Shown: piece by piece, positions 17,414 to 26,260 of the stretch
Layout: each line of letters starts with the position of its first letter
Position numbering within the stretch: position 1 is the stretch's first letter
Origin: Celeribacter sp. PS-C1
GTDB taxonomy: Bacteria > Pseudomonadota > Alphaproteobacteria > Rhodobacterales > Rhodobacteraceae
DNA: 64,000 bases
Direction: 5' to 3'
Assembly (NCBI RefSeq): GCF_019429625.1
Contig: NZ_JAHXRW010000001.1
Span: 434,001 to 498,000, forward strand
The notes under the pieces: generated by a model
The model's database searches: none
What the model was told of the DNA's origin: nothing
The model's input: the letters and a program-made list of their open reading frames with translations, nothing else
Position numbers and translations under genes: made by a program

Positions 17414-19351
17414 ATGCCCAAAACGCCTACGGCAAAAGCAATATATGCTTTTGTTTTCGCTTTGCTTTCTCCATTTTCCATGGCGGCGTCTCCCGAATCG
17501 GATGCGCTGACGCGGGCCTATCAGGCGCGCGCTCAGGGCGACTGGAATTTGGCCCGGCAGGAGGCCCAAGGTGTTGGACGGGACATCATCGAATGGGATT
17601 ATCTGCGCGCTGGGCGCGGTAGCTTTGAGGCTTACCGCGATTTCCTGAAACGCAATGCCGATTGGCCGGGCTTGCCGCTTTTGGCGGAAAAAGGCGAGGC
17701 GGTGATCCCGACCGATGCCGACCCCAAAGTGGTGTTGGACTATCTGACTGCCTATCCGCCGCAAACCGGGACCGGCGCGCTGCGATTGATCTCGGCCTAT
17801 GAGGCGCTGAACATGTCGGCGGACGCTCAGGCGCAGGCGGTGCTCACTTGGAACACCCTGCCGATGGGCGCGGAGGACGAAGCTGTTTTGCTCTCGCGCT
17901 ATGGTTCGATTTTGGCCAGCCATCATGTCGCGCGCGCCGAGATGCTTTTGTGGCGAGAGCGGTTCACTGAAGCGTCGCGGATGGTGCCGAACCTGCCGGC
18001 GGGTTGGGACGCGCTCATCGTGGCGGCGCGCAAACTGGTCAAGGACGAGGCCGGCGTTGATGAGGCGATCACCGCCGTGCCGTCTGATTTGGCGGATCAT
18101 CCGATCTTGGCGCATGCGCGGTTTGAGTGGCGTGTGCGGCGTGGACGCAATGAAGATGCCACGACGCTTTTGCTGCAACACTCTACCGCGGAGGGGCTGG
18201 GCGAACCGGTTGAATGGGGCAATCGCCGCCGGATGCTGGCGCGGCAGATGATGCGCGACGGCAAGGCGAAGATCGCCTATTCCGTCGCATCGCGTCATGG
18301 CTTGGCGCCCGAAGAAGACCATTACGCCGATCTCGAATGGCTGTCGGGCTATATCGCGCTGCGCTATCTCGAAGATGCTGGGCTGGCTTTGGACCATTTC
18401 AATCGCTTCCGCATGGCTGTCGGCACACCGATCTCTTTGGGGCGTGCGGGGTACTGGGAAGGTCGCGCGCTTGAAGCGATGGGCGCCCGCGACGATGCGG
18501 CGGCGGCCTATGCCTTTGGCGCGCAATTCCAGACGGCGTTCTATGGCCTTTTGTCGGCGGAAAAAATCGGCCTGCCGTTGGATCCGGCGCTGACCGGGGA
18601 GATGCGGTTCGCGGATTACAACCAAGCGAGCTTTATGGGGTCGTCGGTTTTGAAAGCCGCGCTCTTGTTGGAAGAGGCGGGCGAGACGCCACTCGCCGCG
18701 CGTTTTCTGCGACACTTGGGTGAAAGCCTGAGTCCGCAAGAGCTTGGGCAGTTGGGCGATCTCGCCTTGGATCACGATCCTTATCTCGCAGTGCTCGTGG
18801 CGAAGTTCGCCGCTGATCAGGGCATCGTGTTGAACCGGGCTTACTACCCGCTGCATGCTTTGGCGGAGGCCGATCTGCCGGTTGAGCCGGAACTCGCCAT
18901 GTCGATCGCACGCCGCGAAAGCGAATTCTATCCGAGAGCGCAGTCCCACGTGGGCGCGCGTGGGTTGATGCAGCTTATGCCGCGTACGGGGGAGGCGATG
19001 GCGGAGAAGGTCGGGATTGAAAACTATTCCGACAGCCTGCTGTTCGACCCGATCATCAACACTCGATTGGGCTCGGCCTATCTGGCGCAGCTTATCGAAG
19101 AATTTGGCAACAATATCCTGCTGGTGTCAGTGGGCTATAACGCTGGTCCGACGCGCGCGCGGGACTGGATCAAACGCTATGGCGACCCGCGCACAGGCGA
19201 AGTGGATCCCGTCGATTGGATCGAGCATCTGCCGTTTCGCGAGACCCAGAACTACGTCATGCGCGTCGCGGAGAGTATTCCTGTCTATCGAGCGCGACTG
19301 CATGGAGAAACCGGGCCGGTCCATATGATGGACATGCTGTCAGGGCGCTGA
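17414..19351 (+). CDS. slt: Soluble lytic murein transglycosylase
   Basis: A 645-residue Slt70-type enzyme. A signal peptide (KAIYAFVFALLSPFSMA) is followed by about 430 residues of alpha-helical superhelix (TPR-like U and L domains) and a C-terminal GH23 catalytic domain. That domain contains MSIARRESEFYPRAQ with the catalytic Glu, GARGLMQLMP, VGYNAGPTRARDWI and LPFRETQNYVMRV. It cleaves peptidoglycan with formation of 1,6-anhydromuramyl ends. The ATG at 17414 starts the signal peptide; an upstream in-frame start in the dapA divergent region would add 48 residues without a signal. Confidence 0.93.
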   Translation: MPKTPTAKAIYAFVFALLSPFSMAASPESDALTRAYQARAQGDWNLARQEAQGVGRDIIEWDYLRAGRGSFEAYRDFLKRNADWPGLPLLAEKGEAVIPTDADPKVVLDYLTAYPPQTGTGALRLISAYEALNMSADAQAQAVLTWNTLPMGAEDEAVLLSRYGSILASHHVARAEMLLWRERFTEASRMVPNLPAGWDALIVAARKLVKDEAGVDEAITAVPSDLADHPILAHARFEWRVRRGRNEDATTLLLQHSTAEGLGEPVEWGNRRRMLARQMMRDGKAKIAYSVASRHGLAPEEDHYADLEWLSGYIALRYLEDAGLALDHFNRFRMAVGTPISLGRAGYWEGRALEAMGARDDAAAAYAFGAQFQTAFYGLLSAEKIGLPLDPALTGEMRFADYNQASFMGSSVLKAALLLEEAGETPLAARFLRHLGESLSPQELGQLGDLALDHDPYLAVLVAKFAADQGIVLNRAYYPLHALAEADLPVEPELAMSIARRESEFYPRAQSHVGARGLMQLMPRTGEAMAEKVGIENYSDSLLFDPIINTRLGSAYLAQLIEEFGNNILLVSVGYNAGPTRARDWIKRYGDPRTGEVDPVDWIEHLPFRETQNYVMRVAESIPVYRARLHGETGPVHMMDMLSGR

Positions 19352-19385
19352 TGTCTCAGGTCATTGGGGGTAACGGCTTGTGTCG

Positions 19386-20273
19386 TTAACGCGCGATGAC
19401 CCGTGAGCGCCGGGCCAGTTGTTGTGCCCGCAGGAAGGTAAACACCCCGGCGCCGACGACGATAATGGCCCCGATCACCACATTGGCCCGGATCACATCG
19501 CCGAATACGAAGACGCCCAGCACGGCGGCGAACGGCAGTTGCAGATAGGCAAAAGGCTGAATTGCTGAAGCCTCGGACAGCTCATAGGCTTTGATCAACA
19601 TGTAATGCCCGGCAATGCCCGTCATGCACAAAAGCCCCATCCAAAGCCAATCTGAGGGCAGCATCGGTTCCCAATGCCACGCGCCGACCAAAGATGTCAC
19701 CACCATCCCCGCGACCCCTGTGTAGAAGAAGGTGACATTCGCCCCGTCGAAGCGTGAGACATAGCGATTGAGTAGGCCGTAAAGAGCGAAGCCAAACGCC
19801 GCCGTGAAGGCGATCAAGGCATCTGGGGAGAAGACGCCGCTTCCTGGGCGGATGATGATGATCACGCCGATAAAGCCGACCGCGACCATGGCCCAACGCC
19901 GCCAACCGATGCGCTCGCCAAGGATCGGACCGGACAGGGCGGTGATCAAAAGAGGGTAGGCCGCAAAGATCGCGGGGGCGTCAACCAACCCCATGCGCAC
20001 GAAGGCGGTGATCATGATTAAGACTTCAATGGCCAAAAGTGCGCCACGAAAGAATTGCAGTTTGGGTCTTTGGGAGCGTAGCGCCTTGGCAATCCCGCCT
20101 TGGCGCATCGACAGAGCCACGACGAAAGCGGCAAAGGCCCAATAGCGGATCATCACGATCATGAAGACATTGTAGCTGTCGGCCAGATGTCGCGAGATGC
20201 CATCCTGCATCGCAAAGATGAAGGTGGCACCGATCATCAGAAGGGTACCAAGCGTGGCGTTGTCACGGCTCAT
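19386..20273 (-). CDS. DMT (EamA) family transporter
   Basis: A 295-residue membrane protein with ten predicted helices arranged as two EamA repeats, starting LGTLLMIGATFIFAMQDGISRHL and, in the second half, IAFTAAFGFALYGLLNRYVSRFD. The signature PLLITALSGPILGERIGWRRW closes the first repeat and LPFAAVLGVFVFGDVI falls in the second. The family exports or imports amino acids, nucleobases or drugs, and no substrate can be assigned here. Its ATG overlaps the end of mnmD by 4 bases (ATGA on the complement), so both are cotranslated. Confidence 0.88.
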   Translation of the reverse strand: MSRDNATLGTLLMIGATFIFAMQDGISRHLADSYNVFMIVMIRYWAFAAFVVALSMRQGGIAKALRSQRPKLQFFRGALLAIEVLIMITAFVRMGLVDAPAIFAAYPLLITALSGPILGERIGWRRWAMVAVGFIGVIIIIRPGSGVFSPDALIAFTAAFGFALYGLLNRYVSRFDGANVTFFYTGVAGMVVTSLVGAWHWEPMLPSDWLWMGLLCMTGIAGHYMLIKAYELSEASAIQPFAYLQLPFAAVLGVFVFGDVIRANVVIGAIIVVGAGVFTFLRAQQLARRSRVIAR

Positions 20274-20971
20274 GATTTTACTCCGCCTTTGATCCCTCGG
20301 CTCATGTGGCGTTTGCGGCCAAACCCCGGCACGCGTTCGACTGTGAAACCGGCGTCGGTGAGTTTTTGTCGCACATGCCCTGCCGCCGTATAGGTCGCGA
20401 ATGTGCCGCCCGTCGCAGTGTGCCGCCCGACCTCGAGCATCAGGTCTTCGCCCCATAGCTCTGGGTTTTTTGCGGGCGAAAACCCGTCGAGGAACCAAGC
20501 GTCAGCTTGACCGTCCCAAGCGGCAAGCGTCTCGCGGGCGTCACCTATTTTGACCTCGACGTCGATCTGACCCAGCCGGAACTGTCGCAAGCCTTGCGCC
20601 CAGGCGTCGAGAAACGGTTCGGCGATGGCGGCCGCTTCAGGAAAGGCGTCGAGCGCTGTGCGGATGTCGGCGGTTTCCATCGGGAAGGCCTCAAACGATG
20701 TAAAGCGCGCCACGCCGGGACCGTCCCACATCAGCGCCAAAGCCAACATGTTGAGCCCAGTGCCAAACCCCAGTTCTGCAATGTGAAACCCATCCCGCAA
20801 CCGCGCAGGCAGGTCATTGCCTGACAGGAACACATGCCGCGTTTCCTCCAACCCGTTGCCGAGCGAGAAATAGGGGTCGTCGAATTGGGTCGAAACGGGA
20901 ATTTTCCCGTCTCGCCAATCGATTTGCGCGGTTTGAGGGGCCGTCTGTGGGGCGGTCTGGTCGTTGGTCAT
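20270..20971 (-). CDS. mnmD: tRNA U34 5-methylaminomethyl-2-thiouridine methyltransferase MnmD
   Basis: A 233-residue stand-alone equivalent of the N-terminal domain of E. coli MnmC. It methylates nm5s2U34 to mnm5s2U34 in tRNAs for Lys, Glu and Gln. The family features are DDPYFSLGNGLEETRHVFL, the SAM-binding ELGFGTGLNMLALAL, and the DUF752 signature WFLDGFSPAKNPELW. The C-terminal FGRKRHM also fits. I start it at 20971 (MTNDQTA), because residues encoded further upstream overlap the divergent oxidoreductase and look unrelated. The oxidoreductase half of MnmC appears to be the divergent gene beginning 77 bases away. Confidence 0.92.
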   Translation of the reverse strand: MTNDQTAPQTAPQTAQIDWRDGKIPVSTQFDDPYFSLGNGLEETRHVFLSGNDLPARLRDGFHIAELGFGTGLNMLALALMWDGPGVARFTSFEAFPMETADIRTALDAFPEAAAIAEPFLDAWAQGLRQFRLGQIDVEVKIGDARETLAAWDGQADAWFLDGFSPAKNPELWGEDLMLEVGRHTATGGTFATYTAAGHVRQKLTDAGFTVERVPGFGRKRHMSRGIKGGVKS

Positions 20972-21047
20972 CGGATGGCTTATGAGAGGGGCGAATGCGG
21001 CAGACCATGCGGGGGGCGGTCGCCACTTGCAATGGGTAAATGCGCAT

Positions 21048-22088
21048 ATGGGCAGAGCAGAAATCACGATCTATGGCGCAGGCGCTTTTGGGCTGTCCTG
21101 CGGATATGAGGCGGCGAAGCGCGGTGCAAAGGTGCGGGTGATCGATCCTTATGGCGTGGGGCATGGCTCGTCTGGCGGCATTGTCGGCGCTTTGGCGCCG
21201 CACACGCCGGAGCGTTGGAATGCCAAGAAAGAGTTTCAGTTTCAAAGCCTGATCATGGCGCGCACGCACTGGCCGGAGGTTGAGGCGACCGGGGGCGTGT
21301 CGTCCGGGTACGGCAATCTGGGGCGGGTGCAGGCCATTAAAGATGAGCGTCAGTTGCAACTGGCCCGCGAGCGTGAAGAACAGGCGAAAGAACTTTGGCG
21401 AGGCCAAGCCGACTGGCGCGTGGTGACACAGGGCGAGACCGGATATTGGGCGCCGCTCAGTCCGACCGGATACCTCATCCATGATACGCTCTCGGCCCGG
21501 TTGAACCCGTGGCGGGCGTGCCAAGCACTGGCCGCAGCGATCACTGCGCTGGGCGGTGAGGTCGTGACCGAAGGGCCTGAGGAGGGCGCGGTGATCCATG
21601 CCTCCGGTTGGTGGGGCCTTAAGGCGCTCAATGAGGCCTTTGGCAAAGAGGTCGGCAATGGCGTGAAAGGACAGGCTATCCTGCTTGATCTGTCGCTGCC
21701 AGAAGCGCCGCAGCTTTATGGCGAGAGCCTGCATGTCATTCCCCATGCAGATGGGACCACGGCGATTGGCTCGACATCCGAGCGGGACTTCGAAAGTCCC
21801 GAGACGACCGACGAACAGGCCGCCGCGCTTTTGGAGCGGGCGATTGTGGCGGTGCCGATGCTTGCGGGCGCGAAAGAGATCCGGCGCTGGGCCGGGGTGC
21901 GTCCGCGCGCCAAATCCCGTGCGCCGATGCTGGGCGCTTGGCCGGGTCGTGACGGGCATTTCATTGCCAATGGCGGGTTCAAGATCGGCTACGGCATGGC
22001 GCCGCTGGCCGCACAGGTTTTGATTGACCTCGTACTGGAGGGGCGCGACGCTATTCCTGAGGATTTCCGCGTGGAGGCGAGTCTGTGA
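21048..22088 (+). CDS. FAD-dependent oxidoreductase (DAO family), likely MnmC(o)-like
   Basis: A 346-residue FAD enzyme of the glycine/D-amino acid oxidase fold. The dinucleotide-binding motif IYGAGAFGLSCGYEAAKRGAKVRVID is at residues 8-33, GHGSSGGIVGALAPH follows, and the C-terminal flavin contact is GHFIANGGFKIGYGMAP. It is divergent from mnmD with only 76 bases between start codons. In enterobacteria the same two activities are fused in MnmC, whose FAD domain removes the carboxymethyl group from cmnm5U34. I infer, but cannot show, that this is the split oxidase partner. A general amine or amino-acid oxidase role is the alternative. Confidence 0.72.
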   Translation: MGRAEITIYGAGAFGLSCGYEAAKRGAKVRVIDPYGVGHGSSGGIVGALAPHTPERWNAKKEFQFQSLIMARTHWPEVEATGGVSSGYGNLGRVQAIKDERQLQLAREREEQAKELWRGQADWRVVTQGETGYWAPLSPTGYLIHDTLSARLNPWRACQALAAAITALGGEVVTEGPEEGAVIHASGWWGLKALNEAFGKEVGNGVKGQAILLDLSLPEAPQLYGESLHVIPHADGTTAIGSTSERDFESPETTDEQAAALLERAIVAVPMLAGAKEIRRWAGVRPRAKSRAPMLGAWPGRDGHFIANGGFKIGYGMAPLAAQVLIDLVLEGRDAIPEDFRVEASL

Positions 22089-22123
22089 CGATCCTCAATC
22101 CGCATGAAAGAGCGACCTTGGCC

Positions 22124-22666
22124 TCAAACCGGCTTTGAAGCCGCCTCGCGCAACGTGCTCATCAGCTTTTCAAGCCCCGCAATCGTGCGATCATTCGTGA
22201 GGCGCCCCTGATCGTCGAAGGCGTTGGAACTGTTCGCGACCAAGACCTCTGGCGCTTGTAGAAGATGCGCGTTGAAGGGCGTCATGGCCCACCGCAGGCT
22301 ATATTGCGATCGTTCACCACCCGCGCGCCCTGCCGCCGCGGACATGATCGCGACGGGTTTGTGCTCCCAAGGTTTTAGACCTGTGCGGCTGATCCAGTCG
22401 AGCGCGTTTTTCAAGAGGCCGGGGATCATCTTGTTATACTCTGGCGTTGAGATCACCACGGCATCGGCGTCACGGATCTGCTCGGCCAATGTTGTGACCG
22501 CCTCGGGCATTCCCTCGGCCTCCAGATCTGCGTCATAAAGCGGTAGGCGCAGATCAGCGCGGGTGAAGTCGCAGGGGCCAAACAGGCGCACGGCCTCATG
22601 CATCAACTTGGTGTTGGTCGACTGTGCCCGCAGAGCGCCGGAAATGCCGAGGAGGTTCAGAGTCAT
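22124..22666 (-). CDS. NADPH-dependent FMN reductase family protein
   Basis: A 180-residue flavodoxin-fold reductase (FMN_red). It opens with LNLLGISGALRAQSTNTKLM, the phosphate-binding loop for FMN, and has DADAVVISTPEYNKMIPGLLKNALDW followed by KPVAIMSAAAGRAGGERSQYSLR. These match the ArsH/ChrR/AzoR-like NAD(P)H:flavin or quinone reductases. It lies 8 bases downstream of lrgB on the same strand and is therefore probably the last gene of the lrgA-lrgB transcript. The physiological acceptor (quinone, chromate, flavin) is not predictable. Confidence 0.9.
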   Translation of the reverse strand: MTLNLLGISGALRAQSTNTKLMHEAVRLFGPCDFTRADLRLPLYDADLEAEGMPEAVTTLAEQIRDADAVVISTPEYNKMIPGLLKNALDWISRTGLKPWEHKPVAIMSAAAGRAGGERSQYSLRWAMTPFNAHLLQAPEVLVANSSNAFDDQGRLTNDRTIAGLEKLMSTLREAASKPV

Positions 22667-22674
22667 ATTGGCTC

Positions 22675-23391
22675 CTAGAAAAACAGGTGAACGAAGAGCG
22701 GCGCGACAAGGGCGGTCAGGATGGCGTTCAACACCATGCCGATGCCCGCAAAAGCCCCCGCCGTGCCGTGGACCTGAAAGGCCCGCGCGGTGCCGATGCC
22801 ATGGGCGGCCACGCCGGTGGCAAAGCCGCGGCCGCGGTAGTCGCGGATGCGCAAGGCATTTAGCAAAGGCGTGGTCACCACCGCACCGATCACCCCGGTG
22901 ATCAGCACCAGCGCCACGGTGAGCGTCGGCAAGCCGCCGATGGCCTCAGAGACACCGATGGCGACGGGTGAGGTCGCGGCTTTGGGCACCAAGGAGAGCA
23001 ACAATTCGCCGCGCAGCCCGCAGGCATAGCCAATGGCGACGGCGGAGATCATGGAGACGGTGCCGCCCACAACCAGCGCGGCCAGCATGGGAACGGCAGC
23101 GGCTTTGACGCGCTGCCAGTTCTGCCAAAGCGGAACCGCGAGGGCGACAGTGGCCGGGCCCAACATGAAATGCACGAATTGCGCGCCTTCGAAATAGGTC
23201 GCGTAGCTGGTGTCGGTGAGTTTCAAAAGCGCGGAGAGCAGGATCATCGAGATCAGAACGGGATTCACCACGGGCTTGTTGCCCGACAGGTTGAAGCAGC
23301 CGAGACCGATCAGATAGGCGAAAAGCGTCACTGTCAGCCACAACAGCGGCCCTTCGGAGAGGTAACTCCAGATGTTAAGAATTTCGTTCAT
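22675..23391 (-). CDS. lrgB: LrgB family membrane protein
   Basis: A 238-residue polytopic protein of the LrgB/CidB family, with about seven hydrophobic segments. The conserved blocks are the first helices IWSYLSEGPLLWLTVTLFAYLIG, LGPATVALAVPLWQNW, LLLSLVPKAATSPVAIGVSEAIGG and a C-terminal RGFATGVAAHGIGTARA. The LVPKAATSPVAI stretch is the family signature. LrgAB were proposed to modulate holin-like activity and murein hydrolases; in plants and some bacteria the family transports glycolate or pyruvate. Its ATG overlaps the end of lrgA by 4 bases. Confidence 0.92.
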   Translation of the reverse strand: MNEILNIWSYLSEGPLLWLTVTLFAYLIGLGCFNLSGNKPVVNPVLISMILLSALLKLTDTSYATYFEGAQFVHFMLGPATVALAVPLWQNWQRVKAAAVPMLAALVVGGTVSMISAVAIGYACGLRGELLLSLVPKAATSPVAIGVSEAIGGLPTLTVALVLITGVIGAVVTTPLLNALRIRDYRGRGFATGVAAHGIGTARAFQVHGTAGAFAGIGMVLNAILTALVAPLFVHLFF

Positions 23392-23750
23392 TCGGGGGTC
23401 TCGTCGGGGACGCCTCTTACGCGGTTCACATATTTGAAGGTCAAAGCCCCCGCCGCGATGGACAGGACGGTGGACCCCACAAGAGCGGCTGCAAGTGGCA
23501 GGCCGATGTCGGAGACTTGGTCGAGATATTGCACCACACCGACGCCCGCAGGCACGAACAGCAGAGACAAATGCGAGAGAAATCCGGTGGCGGTTTTCTC
23601 AATGGCGTGGCCGATGCGAGGTTGTAGCAAAAGGAGGGCGGCCAAGAGGATCATGCCGACCACTGGGCCGGGGAGGTTCAGGGACAGTGTACGGGCGAGG
23701 ATTTCGCCGACCAGCTGGAACCCCAGAAAAAGTCCAAAATGAAAGATCAT
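23388..23750 (-). CDS. lrgA: LrgA/CidA family holin-like protein
   Basis: A 120-residue protein with four transmembrane segments. The start is the ATG at 23750 (MIFHFGLFLGFQLVGE). The family motifs are LPGPVVGMILLAALLLLQPRIG and LSHLSLLFVPAGVGVVQYLD, the second being the most conserved LrgA element. It forms a pair with lrgB, overlapping by 4 bases. Together they are thought to act as a membrane channel, with a role in organic-acid transport or control of autolysis. A 158-base region upstream carries its promoter and part of the 3' flank of the next minus-strand gene. Confidence 0.92.
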   Translation of the reverse strand: MIFHFGLFLGFQLVGEILARTLSLNLPGPVVGMILLAALLLLQPRIGHAIEKTATGFLSHLSLLFVPAGVGVVQYLDQVSDIGLPLAAALVGSTVLSIAAGALTFKYVNRVRGVPDETPE

Positions 23751-23908
23751 GCCGCCGCCGCACCTCGTTTGTGATCGCTGTTGGGCCCATGTCAGGCCAT
23801 AAGCCGCGAGTTTACAATGCAGGGACGTGGTCGCAAGCGCAGAAGCGGCAAGAGAACGCGCGCCGCGCAGAGAGCGTGACGCGCGCGGAACAGAGTGAAC
23901 GGTTTCGC

Positions 23909-25111
23909 TTATTCCGCAGGCACGGGGTCGGCGGTCGAACGTGCGAAATGCTGTCTGTTGAGGCGGACCACCAAGGCGATCATGGCGACTTGGAACGCGA
24001 TGGCGATGGCGGTTAGGATCCAATAGGTAACGCCGAACTTTGTGAGGACGCCGGCCTGCACCAGACCCGAATTCACGAAGAACTGGATCAGGACGGAGAG
24101 CGCAACTCCCGGACAGACGAGCGCATAAGACCCCGCCGAGGTTTTCGAACCAAAGACGAAATCCGTGAGATAGCCCTGACGTTTCAACACGACGAGACCG
24201 AGGCCAAGGAAGACGACCTGTAGCGACAGCATCCGGGCGAGGAACATCATCGTGCTGGCCGGGTCGGAATGGCCGTCAAAGGTATGCAGCCCGTGGTTTT
24301 GACGCAGGAAGAGGATCGAGAGGATTGTCACGATGGGGATCACGATCAAAAGCGTGGGGCCGGATTCTTCGTGTGTGCCGTAATGCAGCATCGAGTTGAA
24401 CGCAGTGGTCAGTGCCACGAGCGCGTAGATCAGTGCGGCCACGGCAAAGAAGGTCGACAGCACCAGAGCGGTCGCAACCACCCAGGGCACATGTGACATG
24501 GCGGCAGGCGCGGCAAATCCGACGCCGATCATCGAAAGTGCAAAAGCCGGAAGCATCTGGGCAAAAGAGTTGTGCGCGGTCACATCGAACACACCGCCTT
24601 TTGACAGAACACGCCCAAGGAAGTCACCGATGGTCGACAGGGCAATCCAGCCGATCAGCCCAAAGGCGATCATCGCGAAGGGAAAGAGATATTCCACGAT
24701 GGACCAGAGGTTCGGTACAAAAACCAGCCCCGCGATGAACAGCCCGTTTACCGACATGGCCAGCGCCAAAGGCATCGCCAAAAGTGTGGACTCGGCATTC
24801 GAGTTGCGCAGCTGCGTGTAGCGCTCGGTTTTCTTCAGCGCCGCATATTGGTTCAGGTTCCAGATCAAAAGTTTGAGGTTGAGAAAGACGAACACGGCAA
24901 TACCCGCGATGGCGGCCGCGATCCCGAAGCGCATGGGCAGGCTTCCTGCGGCCCATGCGGCCAAGATGTCCTCAAACACCGGAACAGGGCGACCGGGATG
25001 CGGCACCCAGAACATCAGATACATGAAGAAGGTGACAGAAAGGCCACCCGCGCCCAATGAGGCGAGAAAATACGTTGGCACGTAGTGGTGCGTCGCGTGA
25101 GATGGTTTCAT
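23909..25111 (-). CDS. Polytopic membrane protein of unknown function (possible TsoY family)
   Basis: A 400-residue inner-membrane protein with about ten hydrophobic helices. The N-terminus reads HYVPTYFLASLGAGGLSVTF, and later segments include QLRNSNAESTLLAMPLALAMSVNG, HNSFAQMLPAFALSMIGVGF and FLRQNHGLHTFDGHSDP, with conserved-looking His and Asn residues. It resembles what databases call the TsoY family (some members are selenoproteins) and, more distantly, TDT/SLAC1-type carriers; I am unsure of both. The start is the ATG at 25111, with GGGAGA 8 bases upstream. The gene is monocistronic and is preceded by an FNR-type promoter (25143-25183), which implies expression at low oxygen. Confidence 0.7.
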   Translation of the reverse strand: MKPSHATHHYVPTYFLASLGAGGLSVTFFMYLMFWVPHPGRPVPVFEDILAAWAAGSLPMRFGIAAAIAGIAVFVFLNLKLLIWNLNQYAALKKTERYTQLRNSNAESTLLAMPLALAMSVNGLFIAGLVFVPNLWSIVEYLFPFAMIAFGLIGWIALSTIGDFLGRVLSKGGVFDVTAHNSFAQMLPAFALSMIGVGFAAPAAMSHVPWVVATALVLSTFFAVAALIYALVALTTAFNSMLHYGTHEESGPTLLIVIPIVTILSILFLRQNHGLHTFDGHSDPASTMMFLARMLSLQVVFLGLGLVVLKRQGYLTDFVFGSKTSAGSYALVCPGVALSVLIQFFVNSGLVQAGVLTKFGVTYWILTAIAIAFQVAMIALVVRLNRQHFARSTADPVPAE

Positions 25112-25142
25112 CAACGGTCTCCCATTCATATTCGTTTTGTCG

Positions 25143-25183
25143 AATATAATGGAGGCAAAACCTATATCTTTGATACATGTCAA
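25143..25183 (-). promoter_or_regulatory. FNR/FnrL-type box and -10 element before the polytopic membrane protein
   Basis: TTGATACATGTCAA at 25170-25183 matches the FNR/Crp-family consensus TTGAT-N4-ATCAA at nine of ten positions. On the minus strand a -10-like TATATT (25148-25143) follows. With transcription starting near 25136, the box centre is at about -40.5, the place expected for class II activation. The start codon is at 25111. The region is seen; the regulator (FnrL, DnrD or NnrR type) is inferred. Confidence 0.7.
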
Positions 25184-25330
25184 ACTGTCGTTAGGCTCTC
25201 CCGGAGCCCGGCGTCGGCATTTTGTCGCAAAGTGACGGCCCAGATGACGAGCCTGTCTTTTGAGCCAACTGCTCTTTTCAGACCGAATCGTTTAGGAGGA
25301 GGCAAATCTTGAAATCTGCTCGAGGGGACA

Positions 25331-26179
25331 ATGAAGCTGGCGCGCATCACCACCTACCCGGTGAAGAGCTTGACCGGGACGGATCATGCCGCCGTCAAGG
25401 TTCAGTCCATGGGTATTGCAGGCGACCGACGCTGGGCCGTTGTCTACCCGAATGGGAAGGTAGCCACGCGGCGGGAATTGCCCCATATGGCGCATTTGAA
25501 TGCGGTCGATACGGAGATCGGTGTCTCGATTTCATTTGAGGGCAGCCGTCTTGATGTGCCTTTCCCCAGCGGTGCGGCCGTTTCGGTCCGCGTGTTCTCG
25601 ACCGAGGTCGAAGGGGTGGAAGATGCCGGCAACTATGCCTCGCATTTCCTGTCTTCTGCGCTCGAACGCGAGGTGCGGCTGGTTTATTTTCCTGACCATG
25701 CGCGCCGTCCTGTGGATCGCATCTATGCTCCGGATGGTCATTTTACGGCGCTCTCCGACGGTTTTCCGCTGCTTTTGACCACTCAGGCCTCCTTGGCGGA
25801 GTTGAACGCGGAACTGGCCTCTCCGGTCGAAATGCGCCGTTTTCGGCCCAATGTCGTGATCGCGGGCGATATCGAACCCTGGAGCGAGGACACATGGCGT
25901 GTGCTGCGTATCGGCTCGACCATTTTGCGGATCGTAAAACCCTGTGATCGCTGTGTGATGACGACCCAAGACCCGCAAACCGGCGAGCAAACCCATCCGC
26001 ACGAACCCTTGGCGACGCTGCGCCGCATTCACCGGTCCGTGTCCGGCCAAATCATCTTCGGTCAGAATATGGTCGTTGAGGAAGAGGGCAGCATGGTGCT
26101 CGGTGATGAGGTCGAGGTGCTGGAAACCGGGCCGTCCAACCTGCTTGATCCGAAGCGCGGCGGGATGCAGTCGTTTTAG
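25331..26179 (+). CDS. MOSC domain-containing protein (YcbX/mARC-like N-terminal barrel)
   Basis: A 282-residue protein with an N-terminal MOSC_N beta-barrel (KLARITTYPVKSLTGTDHAAV ... GIAGDRRWAVV) and a C-terminal MOSC domain. The MOSC part shows RRFRPNVVIAGDIEPWSEDTW and the cofactor-binding Cys in KPCDRCVMTTQDPQTG. Such proteins bind sulfurated molybdenum cofactor and reduce N-hydroxylated compounds or transfer sulfur. It lacks the C-terminal 2Fe-2S ferredoxin domain of E. coli YcbX, so it must take electrons from a separate partner. Monocistronic, divergent from the FNR-box gene. Confidence 0.88.
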   Translation: MKLARITTYPVKSLTGTDHAAVKVQSMGIAGDRRWAVVYPNGKVATRRELPHMAHLNAVDTEIGVSISFEGSRLDVPFPSGAAVSVRVFSTEVEGVEDAGNYASHFLSSALEREVRLVYFPDHARRPVDRIYAPDGHFTALSDGFPLLLTTQASLAELNAELASPVEMRRFRPNVVIAGDIEPWSEDTWRVLRIGSTILRIVKPCDRCVMTTQDPQTGEQTHPHEPLATLRRIHRSVSGQIIFGQNMVVEEEGSMVLGDEVEVLETGPSNLLDPKRGGMQSF

Positions 26180-26260
26180 CTGACGCAGTTGCGGGCGTGA
26201 AATGACCGGGCATGGAGTGGCGTTAACGATCAGTTAACCAAGCTGACGCACTCTCTCGTC

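Noticed and set aside
17393-18949. A 518-codon open frame antisense to slt
   Set aside because: No domain, Arg/His-rich composition typical of antisense of GC-rich genes; the sense gene is unambiguous.
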